NCBI GenBank assembly: GCA_046598525.1
Contig: JBKJIJ010000020.1
Location: forward strand, 1 to 64,000
Length of the DNA: 64,000 nt
From: Methylotenera_A sp046598525
GTDB lineage: Bacteria; Pseudomonadota; Gammaproteobacteria; Burkholderiales; Methylophilaceae
Reading direction: 5' to 3'
The position numbers and the translations under genes are program-made. Below are positions 7,827-17,037 of this stretch, piece by piece; within the stretch, counting starts at the first letter, position 1, and each line of letters starts with the position of its first letter. Under the pieces are notes generated by a model, which was not told where the DNA came from, did not search any database, and saw only the letters and a list, made by a program, of their open reading frames with translations.

Positions 7827-9149
7827 ATGAATCAAGAAATCCAACTGATTTGGCAAGAAACCATACAAGATTTATCAACACCAGCAGCGCTGTGGCAGCT
7901 TGGTATCATTGTTATTGCGTGCAGCATTGCTTGGCTTATTAATGGCGCGCTACGTGGATATGTGATGCGCAGTGCGCCAGAAAATTGGCGCTTGGGCATT
8001 GGCAGCATTAATCGCGTGCTTTTTCCGTTATCAACGTTAATTTTTCTACTAATCGGTAAAGCCATACTTAGCTATTGGCAACACACCAGCTTGCTGCACT
8101 TAGCCAGCCGCTTACTGATTGCCATGGCGGTGATTCGCCTGATTGTGTATGGCGTTCGCTATGTTGTTTCGCCAGGCGGCTTGCTAAAAACCTTAGAAAA
8201 CACTATCTCAGCCAGCATTTGGGTGATTTTGGCGTTTTATTTAAGCGGTCTGCTGCCAGAAGTGACGCAAACCTTAAAGGATATTGAATTCAACGTTGGT
8301 AAAACCAACCTAAACTTGCTGGTTATTTTGCAGGCCTTATTGACCATATTTGCCACCTTGTTTGTGGCGCTGTGGGTTAGTCGACTTGTAGAAAATAAGC
8401 TAATGAACGCGGCGCAAATCAATATGAATATGCGCGTGGTGTTAAGTAAAGTGTTCAGAATCGCACTGTTATTTATTGCGATTATGATAGGGCTATCAGC
8501 CGCTGGCCTTGATTTAACGCTGCTTTCAGTATTTGGTGGTGCTTTGGGGGTGGGCTTGGGTTTTGGTTTGCAGCGTATAGCCAGCAATTATGTCAGCGGC
8601 TTTATTTTGTTGCTGGATAAATCCATGCAAATTGGCGATATTGTGACCATAGAAGATAAGCATTATGGCGTGATTACCGATTTACGCACGCGTTACTTGG
8701 TGCTAAAAAAATTAGACGGCACACAAGTGATTGTGCCCAATGAAATGTTGATTATCAATGCGGTGATTAATCATTCGTTTACCGACCGCAACAGCAGGGT
8801 GCTGTTAGACGTGCAAGTGGGCTATGACAGTGATTTAGAGCTGGTGCTGGCCCTAATGAAGCAAGTCGCCCAAGACAACGCCAGAGTGCTGGTAACGCCA
8901 GAGCCAGTGGCCACCATTAAGGCTTTTGCTGAAAGTGGTGTGGATATGAATTTGTCTATTTGGATTTCAGATCCGGAAAATGGCCAGCTGGCATTAAAAT
9001 CCGAAATCTTTTTAGCTTTATGGAAAGCGTTTAAAGAAAAGGGTATTTCTATTCCTTATCCGCAACGTGAGGTTAGAGTGCTTAATGCGGTCGAAATTAA
9101 GACAGATGCAGTAGAACCGCCAGCTGAAACGTTAAACGAAAAGTTGTAA
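7827..9149 (+). CDS. Mechanosensitive channel, MscS family
   Basis: 440 residues with about five to six membrane segments in the first 250 residues, then a soluble beta domain. The pore-lining helix is recognisable: FGGALGVGLGFGLQRIASN, with glycine-alanine packing typical of MscS TM3, followed by SGFILLLDKSMQIGD. The extra N-terminal helices make it longer than E. coli MscS (286 residues) and similar to YnaI/YbiO-size homologues. Such channels release osmolytes on hypoosmotic shock. It lies 59 bp after mgtE and ends at a bidirectional terminator. Confidence 0.93.
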   Translation: MNQEIQLIWQETIQDLSTPAALWQLGIIVIACSIAWLINGALRGYVMRSAPENWRLGIGSINRVLFPLSTLIFLLIGKAILSYWQHTSLLHLASRLLIAMAVIRLIVYGVRYVVSPGGLLKTLENTISASIWVILAFYLSGLLPEVTQTLKDIEFNVGKTNLNLLVILQALLTIFATLFVALWVSRLVENKLMNAAQINMNMRVVLSKVFRIALLFIAIMIGLSAAGLDLTLLSVFGGALGVGLGFGLQRIASNYVSGFILLLDKSMQIGDIVTIEDKHYGVITDLRTRYLVLKKLDGTQVIVPNEMLIINAVINHSFTDRNSRVLLDVQVGYDSDLELVLALMKQVAQDNARVLVTPEPVATIKAFAESGVDMNLSIWISDPENGQLALKSEIFLALWKAFKEKGISIPYPQREVRVLNAVEIKTDAVEPPAETLNEKL

Positions 9150-9201
9150 GTAGCATTTTAAATAAAACATTTAAAACCTATCAAGCAAATGATGACCAAC
9201 A

Positions 9202-9226
9202 AAAAAGCCCGCATTGCGGGCTTTTT
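9202..9226. terminator. Bidirectional intrinsic terminator between the MscS gene and rpmG
   Basis: AAAAAGCCCGC, loop ATT, GCGGGCTTTTT. The A-run and T-run flank the stem symmetrically, so it can end both converging transcripts. Confidence 0.9.
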
Positions 9227-9256
9227 GCTTAAACAAAAGACTAAGTTATAGCTTTA

Positions 9257-9412
9257 TTATTTAAGTTTTGTTTCTTTGTAAATTACATGTTTGCGTACCA
9301 CTGGATCAAATTTTTTGATTTCCATTTTTTCTGGCATGGTACGTTTGTTTTTAGTAGTGGTATAGAAATGACCTGTACCAGCACTTGACTCTAATTTAAT
9401 TTTTTCACGCAT
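9257..9412 (-). CDS. rpmG: 50S ribosomal protein L33
   Basis: 51 residues, starting MREKIKLESSAGTGHFYTTT and ending VIYKETKLK. It has no CxxC pairs, so it is the zinc-free (C-) type of L33. It is downstream of rpmB on the same strand, the usual rpmB-rpmG pairing. L33 sits near the E site of the large subunit. Confidence 0.95.
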   Translation of the reverse strand: MREKIKLESSAGTGHFYTTTKNKRTMPEKMEIKKFDPVVRKHVIYKETKLK

Positions 9413-9451
9413 GATGTTCTACCTTAATTGATTGCGTTAAGCTTGTTAACG

Positions 9452-9688
9452 TTAAATCTTCTGACCAGCAGCACGCATACCTGCAAGAACGGCATCAATA
9501 CCATTTTTGTCGATTGTACGTAGCGCATTGTTAGTAATGCGCATGCTTACCCAGCGGTTTTCGCTTTCAACCCAAAATTTACGGTTTTGTAAATTAGGTA
9601 AAAAACGACGTTTTGTTTTGTTTTGTGCGTGAGAAACATTGTTACCCACCATTGGCTTTTTGCCAGTTACCATACATACACGTGCCAT
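9452..9688 (-). CDS. rpmB: 50S ribosomal protein L28
   Basis: 78 residues from MARVCMVTGKKPMVGNNVSHA to GMRAAGQKI, the normal L28 length. The open frame continues 23 codons further upstream, but that extension is unlike L28 and the ATG at 9688 gives the conserved N terminus, so I start there. The pattern KTKRRFLPNLQNRKFWVESE is diagnostic. Followed 39 bp later by rpmG. Confidence 0.96.
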   Translation of the reverse strand: MARVCMVTGKKPMVGNNVSHAQNKTKRRFLPNLQNRKFWVESENRWVSMRITNNALRTIDKNGIDAVLAGMRAAGQKI

Positions 9689-9820
9689 GGTTATCCCCAA
9701 ATACTTTGCTTTTTTAGAAAGACCGCAATTATAGTATGAAATCGAAACGATTTTCAAGCTATAAATCGCTTTTTATTGTATATAAATTTAAACCTTTAGA
9801 TGAATCATGACTAAATGCGT

Positions 9821-10273
9821 TTAATGCTTGCCGGTACTACCAAATCCGCCATCGCCTCTATCGCTTTGTGTAAACTCATCCACGATGTGAAATTCGGCCT
9901 GCACCACAGGCACAATAACTAATTGTGCAATGCGCTCCATTGGGTTCAAAATAAACGATTCTTTGCTGCGATTCCAGCAAGAAACGAGCAATTGGCCTTG
10001 ATAATCAGAATCGATTAAGCCAACTAAATTACCTAACACGATGCCATGTTTATGGCCTAAACCTGAACGTGGCAGAATGAGTGCCGCGTAGTAGGTATTA
10101 TCAATATGAATCGCCATGCCCGTTGGAATCATCACCGTTTCGCCAGGTTGTATGGTTTGCGTGTGCTCTACACAAGCGCGCAAATCAAGCCCCGCAGAGC
10201 CTGTGGTGGCATAACTAGGCATCATGTGATGCAAGCGGTTATCTAAAATTTTTAAATCGACTGAGATAGACAT
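9821..10273 (-). CDS. dut: Deoxyuridine 5'-triphosphate nucleotidohydrolase (dUTPase)
   Basis: 150 residues. It hydrolyses dUTP to dUMP and pyrophosphate, keeping uracil out of DNA and supplying dTMP synthesis. All five trimeric-dUTPase motifs are visible: GSAGLDLRA, the substrate-loop LPRSGLGHKHG, GLIDSDYQGQL with the catalytic aspartate, MERIAQLVI, and the C-terminal GDGGFGSTGKH arm. In related bacteria dut commonly neighbours coaBC; here a LysR/SDR/TonB-receptor block separates them, which suggests that block is a later insertion. Confidence 0.96.
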   Translation of the reverse strand: MSISVDLKILDNRLHHMMPSYATTGSAGLDLRACVEHTQTIQPGETVMIPTGMAIHIDNTYYAALILPRSGLGHKHGIVLGNLVGLIDSDYQGQLLVSCWNRSKESFILNPMERIAQLVIVPVVQAEFHIVDEFTQSDRGDGGFGSTGKH

Positions 10274-10468
10274 ATTGGTTGCTTTGGTAAGTTTAAAATC
10301 AATGCGTTATTAAACACTAAATAGTGCTTAAAATCACTAGGCATCGCCCCATTTCTGCAGTTGCACTTTAGAGAGGTTTGAAGAGCGGATGCCATAACAG
10401 TGATTAACCGACGTTTACACAAAACTCAGGACGCGCACTAGGCTGTAAGATTTTTAACTAAGAGCGAT

Positions 10469-11365
10469 TTAGGGATTTACACTATTATGGTCAAGCTGTG
10501 AAACCAAAAACTCAATAAATGCGGCAACCCTGCGACTTGGTGCCTTGCCTGCATACACTGCATAAAGGTCAATCCGCTCATCAACATAATTTTCCAGAGC
10601 AGCTTCAAGCCGACCATTTTCAAGATCGGCAAGAATATCCCATTTTACCTTAAGTACAACACCGTAGCCCCGCATAGCCCATTCACGCAATGCTCCGCCA
10701 TCGTTAGCAGTACGATTCCCTGCTACTTTCACCAACAAAGTCTTTTTATTATCTACAAATTGCCAAGCCGTTTGCAGCGTTCCCGGCTGAGCTAGAACTA
10801 AACAATTATGTTGCGCTAATTCACTGGGATGACTTGGCTTGCCATACTTTTGCCAATAGGCGGGACCAGCACAAACCAAACGGGGGCCTTGCATCAGTAG
10901 TCGTGCCTTTAATCTAGAATCTAACAGTGGGCCTGTACGTATTGCGAGGTCAAGTCGTTGCTCAATGATATCTACGACACTGTCACTTAACGATAATTGA
11001 ATCTGCACTTCTGGGTGTAGCGCCATGAATGCATCAATTAGCGATAAAAGACGGTTGCGCCCAAAGTCATTCGGCGCAGTTATATAGATTGGCCCTTGAA
11101 GCGGTCCATGCTGATGCAATAGGCCTACAGCCGTATCCCAGTCGCTAAGTAAGCGACGCGCATCTTCCAAAAAGCTCTCACCATCTCTGGTTAATGCCAA
11201 GCGTCTTGTAGAGCGGGTGATTAGGTTTGCGTCTAAACTTAATTCCAATTGTTGCAGCGCAAGTGTGATAGTCGATGCAGAGACGGCGCGACTGCGAGCG
11301 ACGGCTGAAAAGCTGCCCGTTTCAGCAAGCTCAACAAATATTCGTAAAGATTCCAGTTTGTCCAT
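10469..11365 (-). CDS. LysR-family transcriptional regulator
   Basis: 298 residues. The N-terminal winged helix-turn-helix covers about 1-60 (ESLRIFVELAETGSFSAVARSRAVSASTITLALQQLE), followed by the periplasmic-binding-protein-like effector domain. It is divergent from an SDR pair, the classic layout in which a LysR protein controls the neighbouring operon and itself. A dyad with T-N11-A geometry lies two bases upstream of its start codon. The effector is unknown. Confidence 0.9.
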   Translation of the reverse strand: MDKLESLRIFVELAETGSFSAVARSRAVSASTITLALQQLELSLDANLITRSTRRLALTRDGESFLEDARRLLSDWDTAVGLLHQHGPLQGPIYITAPNDFGRNRLLSLIDAFMALHPEVQIQLSLSDSVVDIIEQRLDLAIRTGPLLDSRLKARLLMQGPRLVCAGPAYWQKYGKPSHPSELAQHNCLVLAQPGTLQTAWQFVDNKKTLLVKVAGNRTANDGGALREWAMRGYGVVLKVKWDILADLENGRLEAALENYVDERIDLYAVYAGKAPSRRVAAFIEFLVSQLDHNSVNP

Positions 11366-11366
11366 T

Positions 11367-11383
11367 ATTCGATTATATCGAAT
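11367..11383. promoter_or_regulatory. Candidate LysR-type operator in the divergent promoter
   Basis: ATTCGAT-TAT-ATCGAAT is a perfect 7-bp dyad that contains the T-N11-A core typical of LysR-type regulator sites. It overlaps the ribosome-binding region of the LysR gene, which fits autorepression. A further half-site ATCGAA lies at 11408-11413 and a TTATT-TG-AATAA dyad at 11386-11397. Confidence 0.6.
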
Positions 11384-11464
11384 AGTTATTTGAATAATAA
11401 GTATATTATCGAACCAAGTATGAAAAGTTATGATGATTATCTACATTTTAAATGGATAAACAAG

Positions 11465-12223
11465 ATGACAACCTCTTCACAAGCCTTACAAGATAAACAA
11501 ACAGATGCAATGCATAGCAAGAAAATATTTATCGCAGGTGGAAACTCTGGCATGGGTGAAGCCATTGCGCTAATGGCTGCTGCTCGCGGGGCAAAAGTAG
11601 CGATTGCAGGTCGCTCAAAAGAGAAGCTTAACGCCGTTGCCTTAAAGCTAGGCCAAAACTTACTTGCCACTTATTCATTAGATTTGTCTAACGCAGATGA
11701 AGTGCAACGTGCGCTTAGTGAACTTGGGCCTTACGATTACATTATCACGACAGCCGCCCAACTAACGTTCAAACCATTTCCCGAGTTAACTGATGATGAG
11801 ATTAACGCTATGCTGGCATCAAAATTTTGGGGACCAATCAATTTGGCCAGAGCAGCCGTTACGCAACTTAAACAAGATGGTTCCTTGTTATTCTTTTCTG
11901 GCGCTGCTGCTTATCGACCCGCTATAGGCACTTCAATGGTTGGCGCGTTAAATTTATCATTAGAAAGCCTTGCACAATCTTTAGCATTAGAATTAAAACC
12001 ACGTCGCGTTAACGTCATTTCGCCAGGGCTAGTCTATTCACCTACTTGGGCTGGCATGAATGATGATGACCGTGAGGCACTTTTTGCAGCAACAGCAGCT
12101 GCCTTGCCAGTTGGGCGAATTGGTCAAGTAGATGATCTGGCTAATGCAGCGCTCGCTATTCTTGAAAATGGATTTATTACTGGTTCGGTAATGCATGTTG
12201 ATGGTGGCGCTCGCATTGCGTAA
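11465..12223 (+). CDS. SDR-family protein lacking the catalytic Tyr-Lys pair
   Basis: 252 residues from the ATG at 11465, chosen because GGA lies eight bases upstream; the frame stays open to a TTG at 11390. The Rossmann nucleotide-binding motif is intact (IAGGNSGMGEAIAL, AGRS), and the C-terminal PG and VDGG segments match classical short-chain dehydrogenases. The usual YxxxK catalytic segment is replaced by GTSMVGAL, so the standard reduction chemistry may be absent or altered. It is followed 18 bp later by a second SDR gene and divergent from the LysR regulator. Confidence 0.82.
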   Translation: MTTSSQALQDKQTDAMHSKKIFIAGGNSGMGEAIALMAAARGAKVAIAGRSKEKLNAVALKLGQNLLATYSLDLSNADEVQRALSELGPYDYIITTAAQLTFKPFPELTDDEINAMLASKFWGPINLARAAVTQLKQDGSLLFFSGAAAYRPAIGTSMVGALNLSLESLAQSLALELKPRRVNVISPGLVYSPTWAGMNDDDREALFAATAAALPVGRIGQVDDLANAALAILENGFITGSVMHVDGGARIA

Positions 12224-12241
12224 ACAATAAAGGAATTGATC

Positions 12242-13288
12242 ATGACGAAAAGAAACATCGCATTAGTGGTAGGAGCAAGCGGAATTATAGGCAACGCATT
12301 GGTTGAAACCTTAGCCACACAAGCTGATTGGCAGGTGCGTGCATTAAGCCAGACAGCGAATATTGATAATGACAATATTGCTACCAATTTACAGGATGCG
12401 ACAGCCTCTGCAAAAGCTTTATTAACTGCAAGAGATACTACCCATGTTTTTTATGCGGCATTATCACCACGAGCTGATTTGGCAGATGAAGAAACCGTTA
12501 ATTTAACGATGCTGCAAAATCTGCTTGATGGCCTTAAGGCGGCAGGAGCGCCATTGCAGCGTGTTGTGCTTTACCAAGGCGCTAAAGTCTATGGTGTGCA
12601 TTTAGGTATCGCGCAAGCGCCGTTTTATGAAGACGACCCTAGACACCTTGGCCCAAACTTTTACTATGCTCAAGAAGACTTGCTGCGTGAACGTGCCGAA
12701 AGCGATGGCTTTAGCTGGTCGATATTACGCCCTGATGTTGTGGTTGGCAGTGCCGCAGGCAACCCGATGAATATCGCGATGGTGATCGGCGTTTTTGCCG
12801 CATTGAGTAAAGCTAACAATCTACCATTAAGGTTTCCGGGTTCATGGATTACCTACCGAGATGTGATGGCACAAATAACAGACGCCAGTTGGTTGGCACG
12901 TGCCAGTTTATGGGCCGCATTAGCGCCGTCGGCTAATAATGAAGCATTTAATATTGTTGGTGAGCCTTTTCGTTGGGAGCGTATTTGGCAGCTAATCGCG
13001 GATGAACTTGATATGGAGGTTGGACCACCTCAGCCACTATCTCTGGCCCGACAAATGCCATTTCATGCCAAAGCTTGGAATAAACTGGTAGAAGTGCATG
13101 AATTGCAAGCACTTAAATATGACCGAATAGTAAGCTGGGGCTTTGGTGACTTTATCTTCAACACCGAGTTTAATGTGATTTCAGACATGGGCAAAATTCG
13201 CCGCGCAGGTTTTATTGAAGCTGCTGACAATGATGCTTGGATCAGGACGGCATTAGCTCAACTGAAGCAGAAGAAATTTCTGCCTTAG
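12242..13288 (+). CDS. PRISE-like NAD(P)-dependent reductase/epimerase
   Basis: 348 residues. The N-terminal VVGASGIIGNALV is a Rossmann motif. The segments YQGAKVYGVH and NFYYAQEDLL match the lysine and tyrosine motifs of the PRISE group (progesterone 5-beta-reductase/iridoid synthase-like SDRs), which reduce activated enones. The native substrate cannot be read from sequence. AAAGGA sits seven bases before the ATG at 12242, so I prefer it to the upstream TTG. It is co-oriented with the preceding SDR and probably shares its operon and LysR control. Confidence 0.82.
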   Translation: MTKRNIALVVGASGIIGNALVETLATQADWQVRALSQTANIDNDNIATNLQDATASAKALLTARDTTHVFYAALSPRADLADEETVNLTMLQNLLDGLKAAGAPLQRVVLYQGAKVYGVHLGIAQAPFYEDDPRHLGPNFYYAQEDLLRERAESDGFSWSILRPDVVVGSAAGNPMNIAMVIGVFAALSKANNLPLRFPGSWITYRDVMAQITDASWLARASLWAALAPSANNEAFNIVGEPFRWERIWQLIADELDMEVGPPQPLSLARQMPFHAKAWNKLVEVHELQALKYDRIVSWGFGDFIFNTEFNVISDMGKIRRAGFIEAADNDAWIRTALAQLKQKKFLP

Positions 13289-13455
13289 ATTAAGTATCGG
13301 CATTGTATTGACTGCTGTTGATGGTGGTTTAAAGCCGTCCGTCAACTATACGGATCAATGCAGACGAAAAAACTTAATTTAAGAATGGAATATCTTATTT
13401 ATCTAGATTATCTTTCGAAGTAATGTGCAACTGCGCAAATAGAGCGCTAGGCATT

Positions 13456-13488
13456 AAAAAAGGCCAGTACAACGGCACCGGCCTTTTT
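13456..13488. terminator. Bidirectional terminator between the reductase and TonB-receptor genes
   Basis: AAAAAGGCC and GGCCTTTTT enclose a 14-base loop region that can extend the stem by two more pairs past a mismatch. It lies between two convergent genes. The remaining part of the 13289-13495 gap shows no open frame or other clear signal. Confidence 0.8.
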
Positions 13489-13495
13489 GTTAAGT

Positions 13496-15631
13496 TTAGA
13501 ATTTATAAGAAGCGCTGAGGCCTACTAGATAGTTTCTGTCAGCGGCAGGTTCAAAAAAGCGAAGATTTGCATCGTTAACGCGAACAGAGCCGATGTAATC
13601 TTTATCAAACATATTTTCAACGCGTAAATATTCGCTAAATCGCCAGTTGGCTAAATTCTGCTCAAATCCGGCGCGAATATTAAAAATGGTATAAGAAGGC
13701 GCCGCATCAGTGTTGGTATCGTTTACGTAAGATTTGCTATTGTGACGACCTTCTAGCGCAGTGCTAAAGCCAAGCGGTTGATATTTCCAAGCGATTTCGC
13801 CATAAATTTGGCTGCGATAAGTACCTGGGATTTTATTGCCTGACGCTACTAAGCCCGATGCACCAGCGAAATCAGAATCAAATTTTGCGTTAAGCAAAGA
13901 GTATGAGAAGTAAGTGGAAATACTATTTGAAAATTGCGAGTCGATTGAAAGCTCGGCCCCTGTTCGCTTGGTTTTGTTTGCATTAGCAAACACGCTACGA
14001 TTTGCAAGGTTGGTTTCTCTAGCAACAATTTCATCATCTGTGGTGATTTTAAATACATTCAGATTGACTTGCGTATTGGCACCTACAAATGCTTTTGCGC
14101 CTAATTCAAAATTTTGGCTTTCGCTTGGCTTTAAATCTAAATTTGGAATGCCATTATTAACAGCGTTAAACGCCGCCTCAATAAAAGTAGGGGTTTCAAA
14201 ACCTTTGCCATAATTGGCGTATAGATTCAGCGTTGGCGTTGCTTTCCAAATGATGCCAATGACAGGAGTGGTTTTTTCATAAGAAACAGAACCGCTATTA
14301 TTGCCATTATTTGCCAGACCAGAAACAAAGTTATCGTTTACCTGCAACTTTACTTTTGTGCGTCTTGCACCAGCGTGAATATCGACATTTTTAGTAAGCG
14401 ATAATTTGCCTTGAATATAGCGATCAAAGTTTGTAGAGATATTTTCTTCATCGCGATTTAGCGCGAAATTGGCATTGTTAAGCACAGAAGTGCTTCTTTT
14501 AACGCCGCCGTCTGCGTTAATGTCTAATCTATCATCAGATGATTTGCCATAATTAACACCTAGCGATAGGTTGTATGGCATGCCTAGAAAATTACCGTTG
14601 TTATCCCAGCGCAAATCAGAACCCCAGAAATCACGCGTTATTTCACTGGCGCGTCCAACTGTTGTGGTGGCGCTGGTAGATAGGTATTGCAGATTCTCTC
14701 TGTTGCCAACATAAGCAATTAGATTAATTTGATTATTGGCATTAAATGCATGTTCTAGATTAAAGCCTACTTGTGCATGGCTGCGGCTTACTCGGGTATT
14801 TGCGGCTAACGCGCTATTAGGTACCGATTTAGGATTACTAAAAGCAGCAGAACGGGTTAAGCCTAATGGATCTTGCGCATCTTGATCGAACCAATTGATT
14901 AAGGTGCTAAGTTTGGTTTCATCTGAAATATTAAATTTGAACTTAGCGGTTGCCTGCTGTTTATCACTTTCGCTGTTATCGCGGTAGCCATCACTCTCAA
15001 AATTAGAAACATTTAATAAGTAGTCTACGCCATCAGCATTGCCTGCCGCATTCATAATCTGACGTTTAGTGCCATAGCTACCAAACATCACAGTTGCGCC
15101 AATTTCGGGAGTTTTAGGCGCATCTTCTGTAAATAATTGAATAACACCGCCAGATGAGTTGCCATACAAGGCTGAAAATGGGCCGCGCATCACTTCTATA
15201 CTTTTAATTGCCGATAAATCCACCACGCCTGGTTGGCCTTGACCATCTGGCATCGTTAACGGAATACCGTCTACATAAAGGCGCACGCCACGCACACCAA
15301 AGCTAGAACGTGAACCAAATCCGCGGCTTGAAATTTGTGGATCTTGTGCTGATTGTGTGCGATTTTGCGCGGTAATACCGGGGATGCGAATTAGGCTTTC
15401 TGATAGCGTCATTTGCAATTGGCCCGCTTGAATATCTTCTTGATCCACTACATCAATTGCAATTGGCAAATCAAAGCTGTTTTGCTCTACACGCGTGCCA
15501 GTCACCACAATTGGTGCCGTTTTGATGGTTTGTGAGGCGTCATCAGCAGCGAAGCTAATGACTGAATGACTGAAAGTGGCTAATACGGCAAGCGTAATTA
15601 AATTAAGTTTAAGCGGGGTTTGGGCGGACAT
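13496..15631 (-). CDS. TonB-dependent outer-membrane receptor
   Basis: 711 residues. A signal peptide covers about 1-29. A TonB-box-like APIVVTGTR follows, then the plug domain (about 50-165, with MRGPFSALYGNSSGGVIQLF) and a 22-strand barrel ending in an aromatic residue (SASYKF). Such receptors import iron chelates, cobalamin or other scarce solutes using TonB-ExbBD energy. No ligand is evident, and no Fur box or cobalamin riboswitch was recognised in the 124-bp upstream gap. It resembles the FecA/ferrichrome-type group in overall layout. Confidence 0.92.
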   Translation of the reverse strand: MSAQTPLKLNLITLAVLATFSHSVISFAADDASQTIKTAPIVVTGTRVEQNSFDLPIAIDVVDQEDIQAGQLQMTLSESLIRIPGITAQNRTQSAQDPQISSRGFGSRSSFGVRGVRLYVDGIPLTMPDGQGQPGVVDLSAIKSIEVMRGPFSALYGNSSGGVIQLFTEDAPKTPEIGATVMFGSYGTKRQIMNAAGNADGVDYLLNVSNFESDGYRDNSESDKQQATAKFKFNISDETKLSTLINWFDQDAQDPLGLTRSAAFSNPKSVPNSALAANTRVSRSHAQVGFNLEHAFNANNQINLIAYVGNRENLQYLSTSATTTVGRASEITRDFWGSDLRWDNNGNFLGMPYNLSLGVNYGKSSDDRLDINADGGVKRSTSVLNNANFALNRDEENISTNFDRYIQGKLSLTKNVDIHAGARRTKVKLQVNDNFVSGLANNGNNSGSVSYEKTTPVIGIIWKATPTLNLYANYGKGFETPTFIEAAFNAVNNGIPNLDLKPSESQNFELGAKAFVGANTQVNLNVFKITTDDEIVARETNLANRSVFANANKTKRTGAELSIDSQFSNSISTYFSYSLLNAKFDSDFAGASGLVASGNKIPGTYRSQIYGEIAWKYQPLGFSTALEGRHNSKSYVNDTNTDAAPSYTIFNIRAGFEQNLANWRFSEYLRVENMFDKDYIGSVRVNDANLRFFEPAADRNYLVGLSASYKF

Positions 15632-15755
15632 AATAGGTTCTTAATAAAGGTGTGAAAAAAAATATAGGTTAGGGAAAATAAAGCAAAATAATAGTGTTAA
15701 ACGCCGATAGTAAGCATCAGCATTTTCATGAATTTGCAGCAGAAATGCGGGCTAA

Positions 15756-16934
15756 TTAAAGCAAAGTGCTGATGTGCATTAAGATGCGTTGCGCGACATC
15801 GGATTTATGGCTGCGCGGTATGGGGTAGGTACCTTTTTCATCAATTAAAATCACTTGATTATCATCAGCATTCATGGCGCTTGTGGCGTCGTTAGTCACA
15901 ATTAAGGCTAATTTTTTGGCGATGCGTTTTTGGCTGGCATACTCAATTAGGTTTTCGCTTTCGGCCGCAAAACCTACGCAAAATGGCGGGTTGGGCAAGC
16001 TGGCTACATCCGCCAAAATATCTTTTGTTTTAGTTAAATTAATTGTGAGCGATTGCTCACATTTTTTAATTTTTTGTACATGCTTTTCAGTGGGCGTGTA
16101 ATCGGCAACCGCTGCCACGCCAATAAATATATCTTGATTAGCAATGCCGCTCATCACGGCGCTGTAAATTGCATCGGCACTTTTGGCATTAACATTACAC
16201 ACATTGGCTGGTGGTTTAATAGCCGTAACACCGCTTACTAAGGTAACAATCGCGCCCATATCAGCCGCTGTTTGCGCAATGGCATAGCCCATTTTGCCTG
16301 AGCTTAAATTAGTTATGCCGCGCACAGGGTCTATCATTTCAAGCGTGGCGCCAGCGGTAATCATTACGCGTTTGCCAGCCAAAAGTTTGGGTGTGAAATG
16401 CGCATTAATCAGTTGTAATAATTCATCTGCTTCTAGCATGCGGCCTAAGCCAACTTCGCCACATGCTTGCTCACCGCTAGCAGGGCCTAAAACAGCAATG
16501 TTATCGGCCTGCAATTGCGCGATATTGCGCTGCGTGGCAGGGTTTTCCCACATTTGTTTGTTCATGGCAGGCGCCACCAGTAAAGGGCAATCTCTGGCCA
16601 AACATAAGGTAGACAATAAATCATCGGCGCGACCGTGCACTAATTTAGCCATAAAGTCGGCACTGGCAGGTGCAATCAAAATCGCATCGGCTTGGCGGCT
16701 TAGTTCAATATGCGGCATGCCATTGGCAATAGATGCATCCCACATGCCCACAAATACAGGCTTGCCAGAAAGCGCTTGCATGGTGACAGGCGTAATAAAT
16801 TGGCAGGCGGCTTCAGTCATTACCACTTGTACATCCACCCCCGCTTTAACCAGCAGGCGCACCAGCTCGGCTGCTTTATAAGCGGCAATTCCGCCAGTAA
16901 TGCCCAATACTAATTTTTTGCCAGTCATCGTCAT
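15756..16934 (-). CDS. coaBC: Bifunctional phosphopantothenoylcysteine decarboxylase/phosphopantothenate-cysteine ligase
   Basis: 392 residues. It adds cysteine to 4'-phosphopantothenate and decarboxylates the product in coenzyme A synthesis. The flavoprotein CoaC domain (about 1-185) shows GITGGIAAYKAAELVR, APASADFMAKL and PAMNKQMW; the CoaB domain (about 190-392) shows ITAGATLEMIDPVRGITNLSSGKMG and NDATSAMNADDNQVILI. The start gives MTMTGKK; the ATG two codons later is equally possible. It is divergent from the HELLH-protein gene. Confidence 0.96.
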   Translation of the reverse strand: MTMTGKKLVLGITGGIAAYKAAELVRLLVKAGVDVQVVMTEAACQFITPVTMQALSGKPVFVGMWDASIANGMPHIELSRQADAILIAPASADFMAKLVHGRADDLLSTLCLARDCPLLVAPAMNKQMWENPATQRNIAQLQADNIAVLGPASGEQACGEVGLGRMLEADELLQLINAHFTPKLLAGKRVMITAGATLEMIDPVRGITNLSSGKMGYAIAQTAADMGAIVTLVSGVTAIKPPANVCNVNAKSADAIYSAVMSGIANQDIFIGVAAVADYTPTEKHVQKIKKCEQSLTINLTKTKDILADVASLPNPPFCVGFAAESENLIEYASQKRIAKKLALIVTNDATSAMNADDNQVILIDEKGTYPIPRSHKSDVAQRILMHISTLL

Positions 16935-17037
16935 TACGCGATTTTATATCAAAGCCTATGCAATTGCGATTAACTAAAGTTAACCTGATAAACTAATGCT
17001 AAATAATAGTTAAAAATAATTAGAAAAGACTAACGTT

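Noticed and set aside
9689..9757. 23-residue extension of ribosomal protein L28
   Set aside because: The extension is unlike any L28 and covers the probable promoter; MARVCMVTGKK at 9688 is the conserved start.
10274..10468. Gene remnant between dut and the LysR gene
   Set aside because: I found no frame or recognisable protein fragment in any frame; only a small CACTA-AA-TAGTG dyad.
15632..15755. Cobalamin riboswitch before the TonB-dependent receptor
   Set aside because: No B12-box-like sequence or long structured leader is visible in the 124-bp gap.
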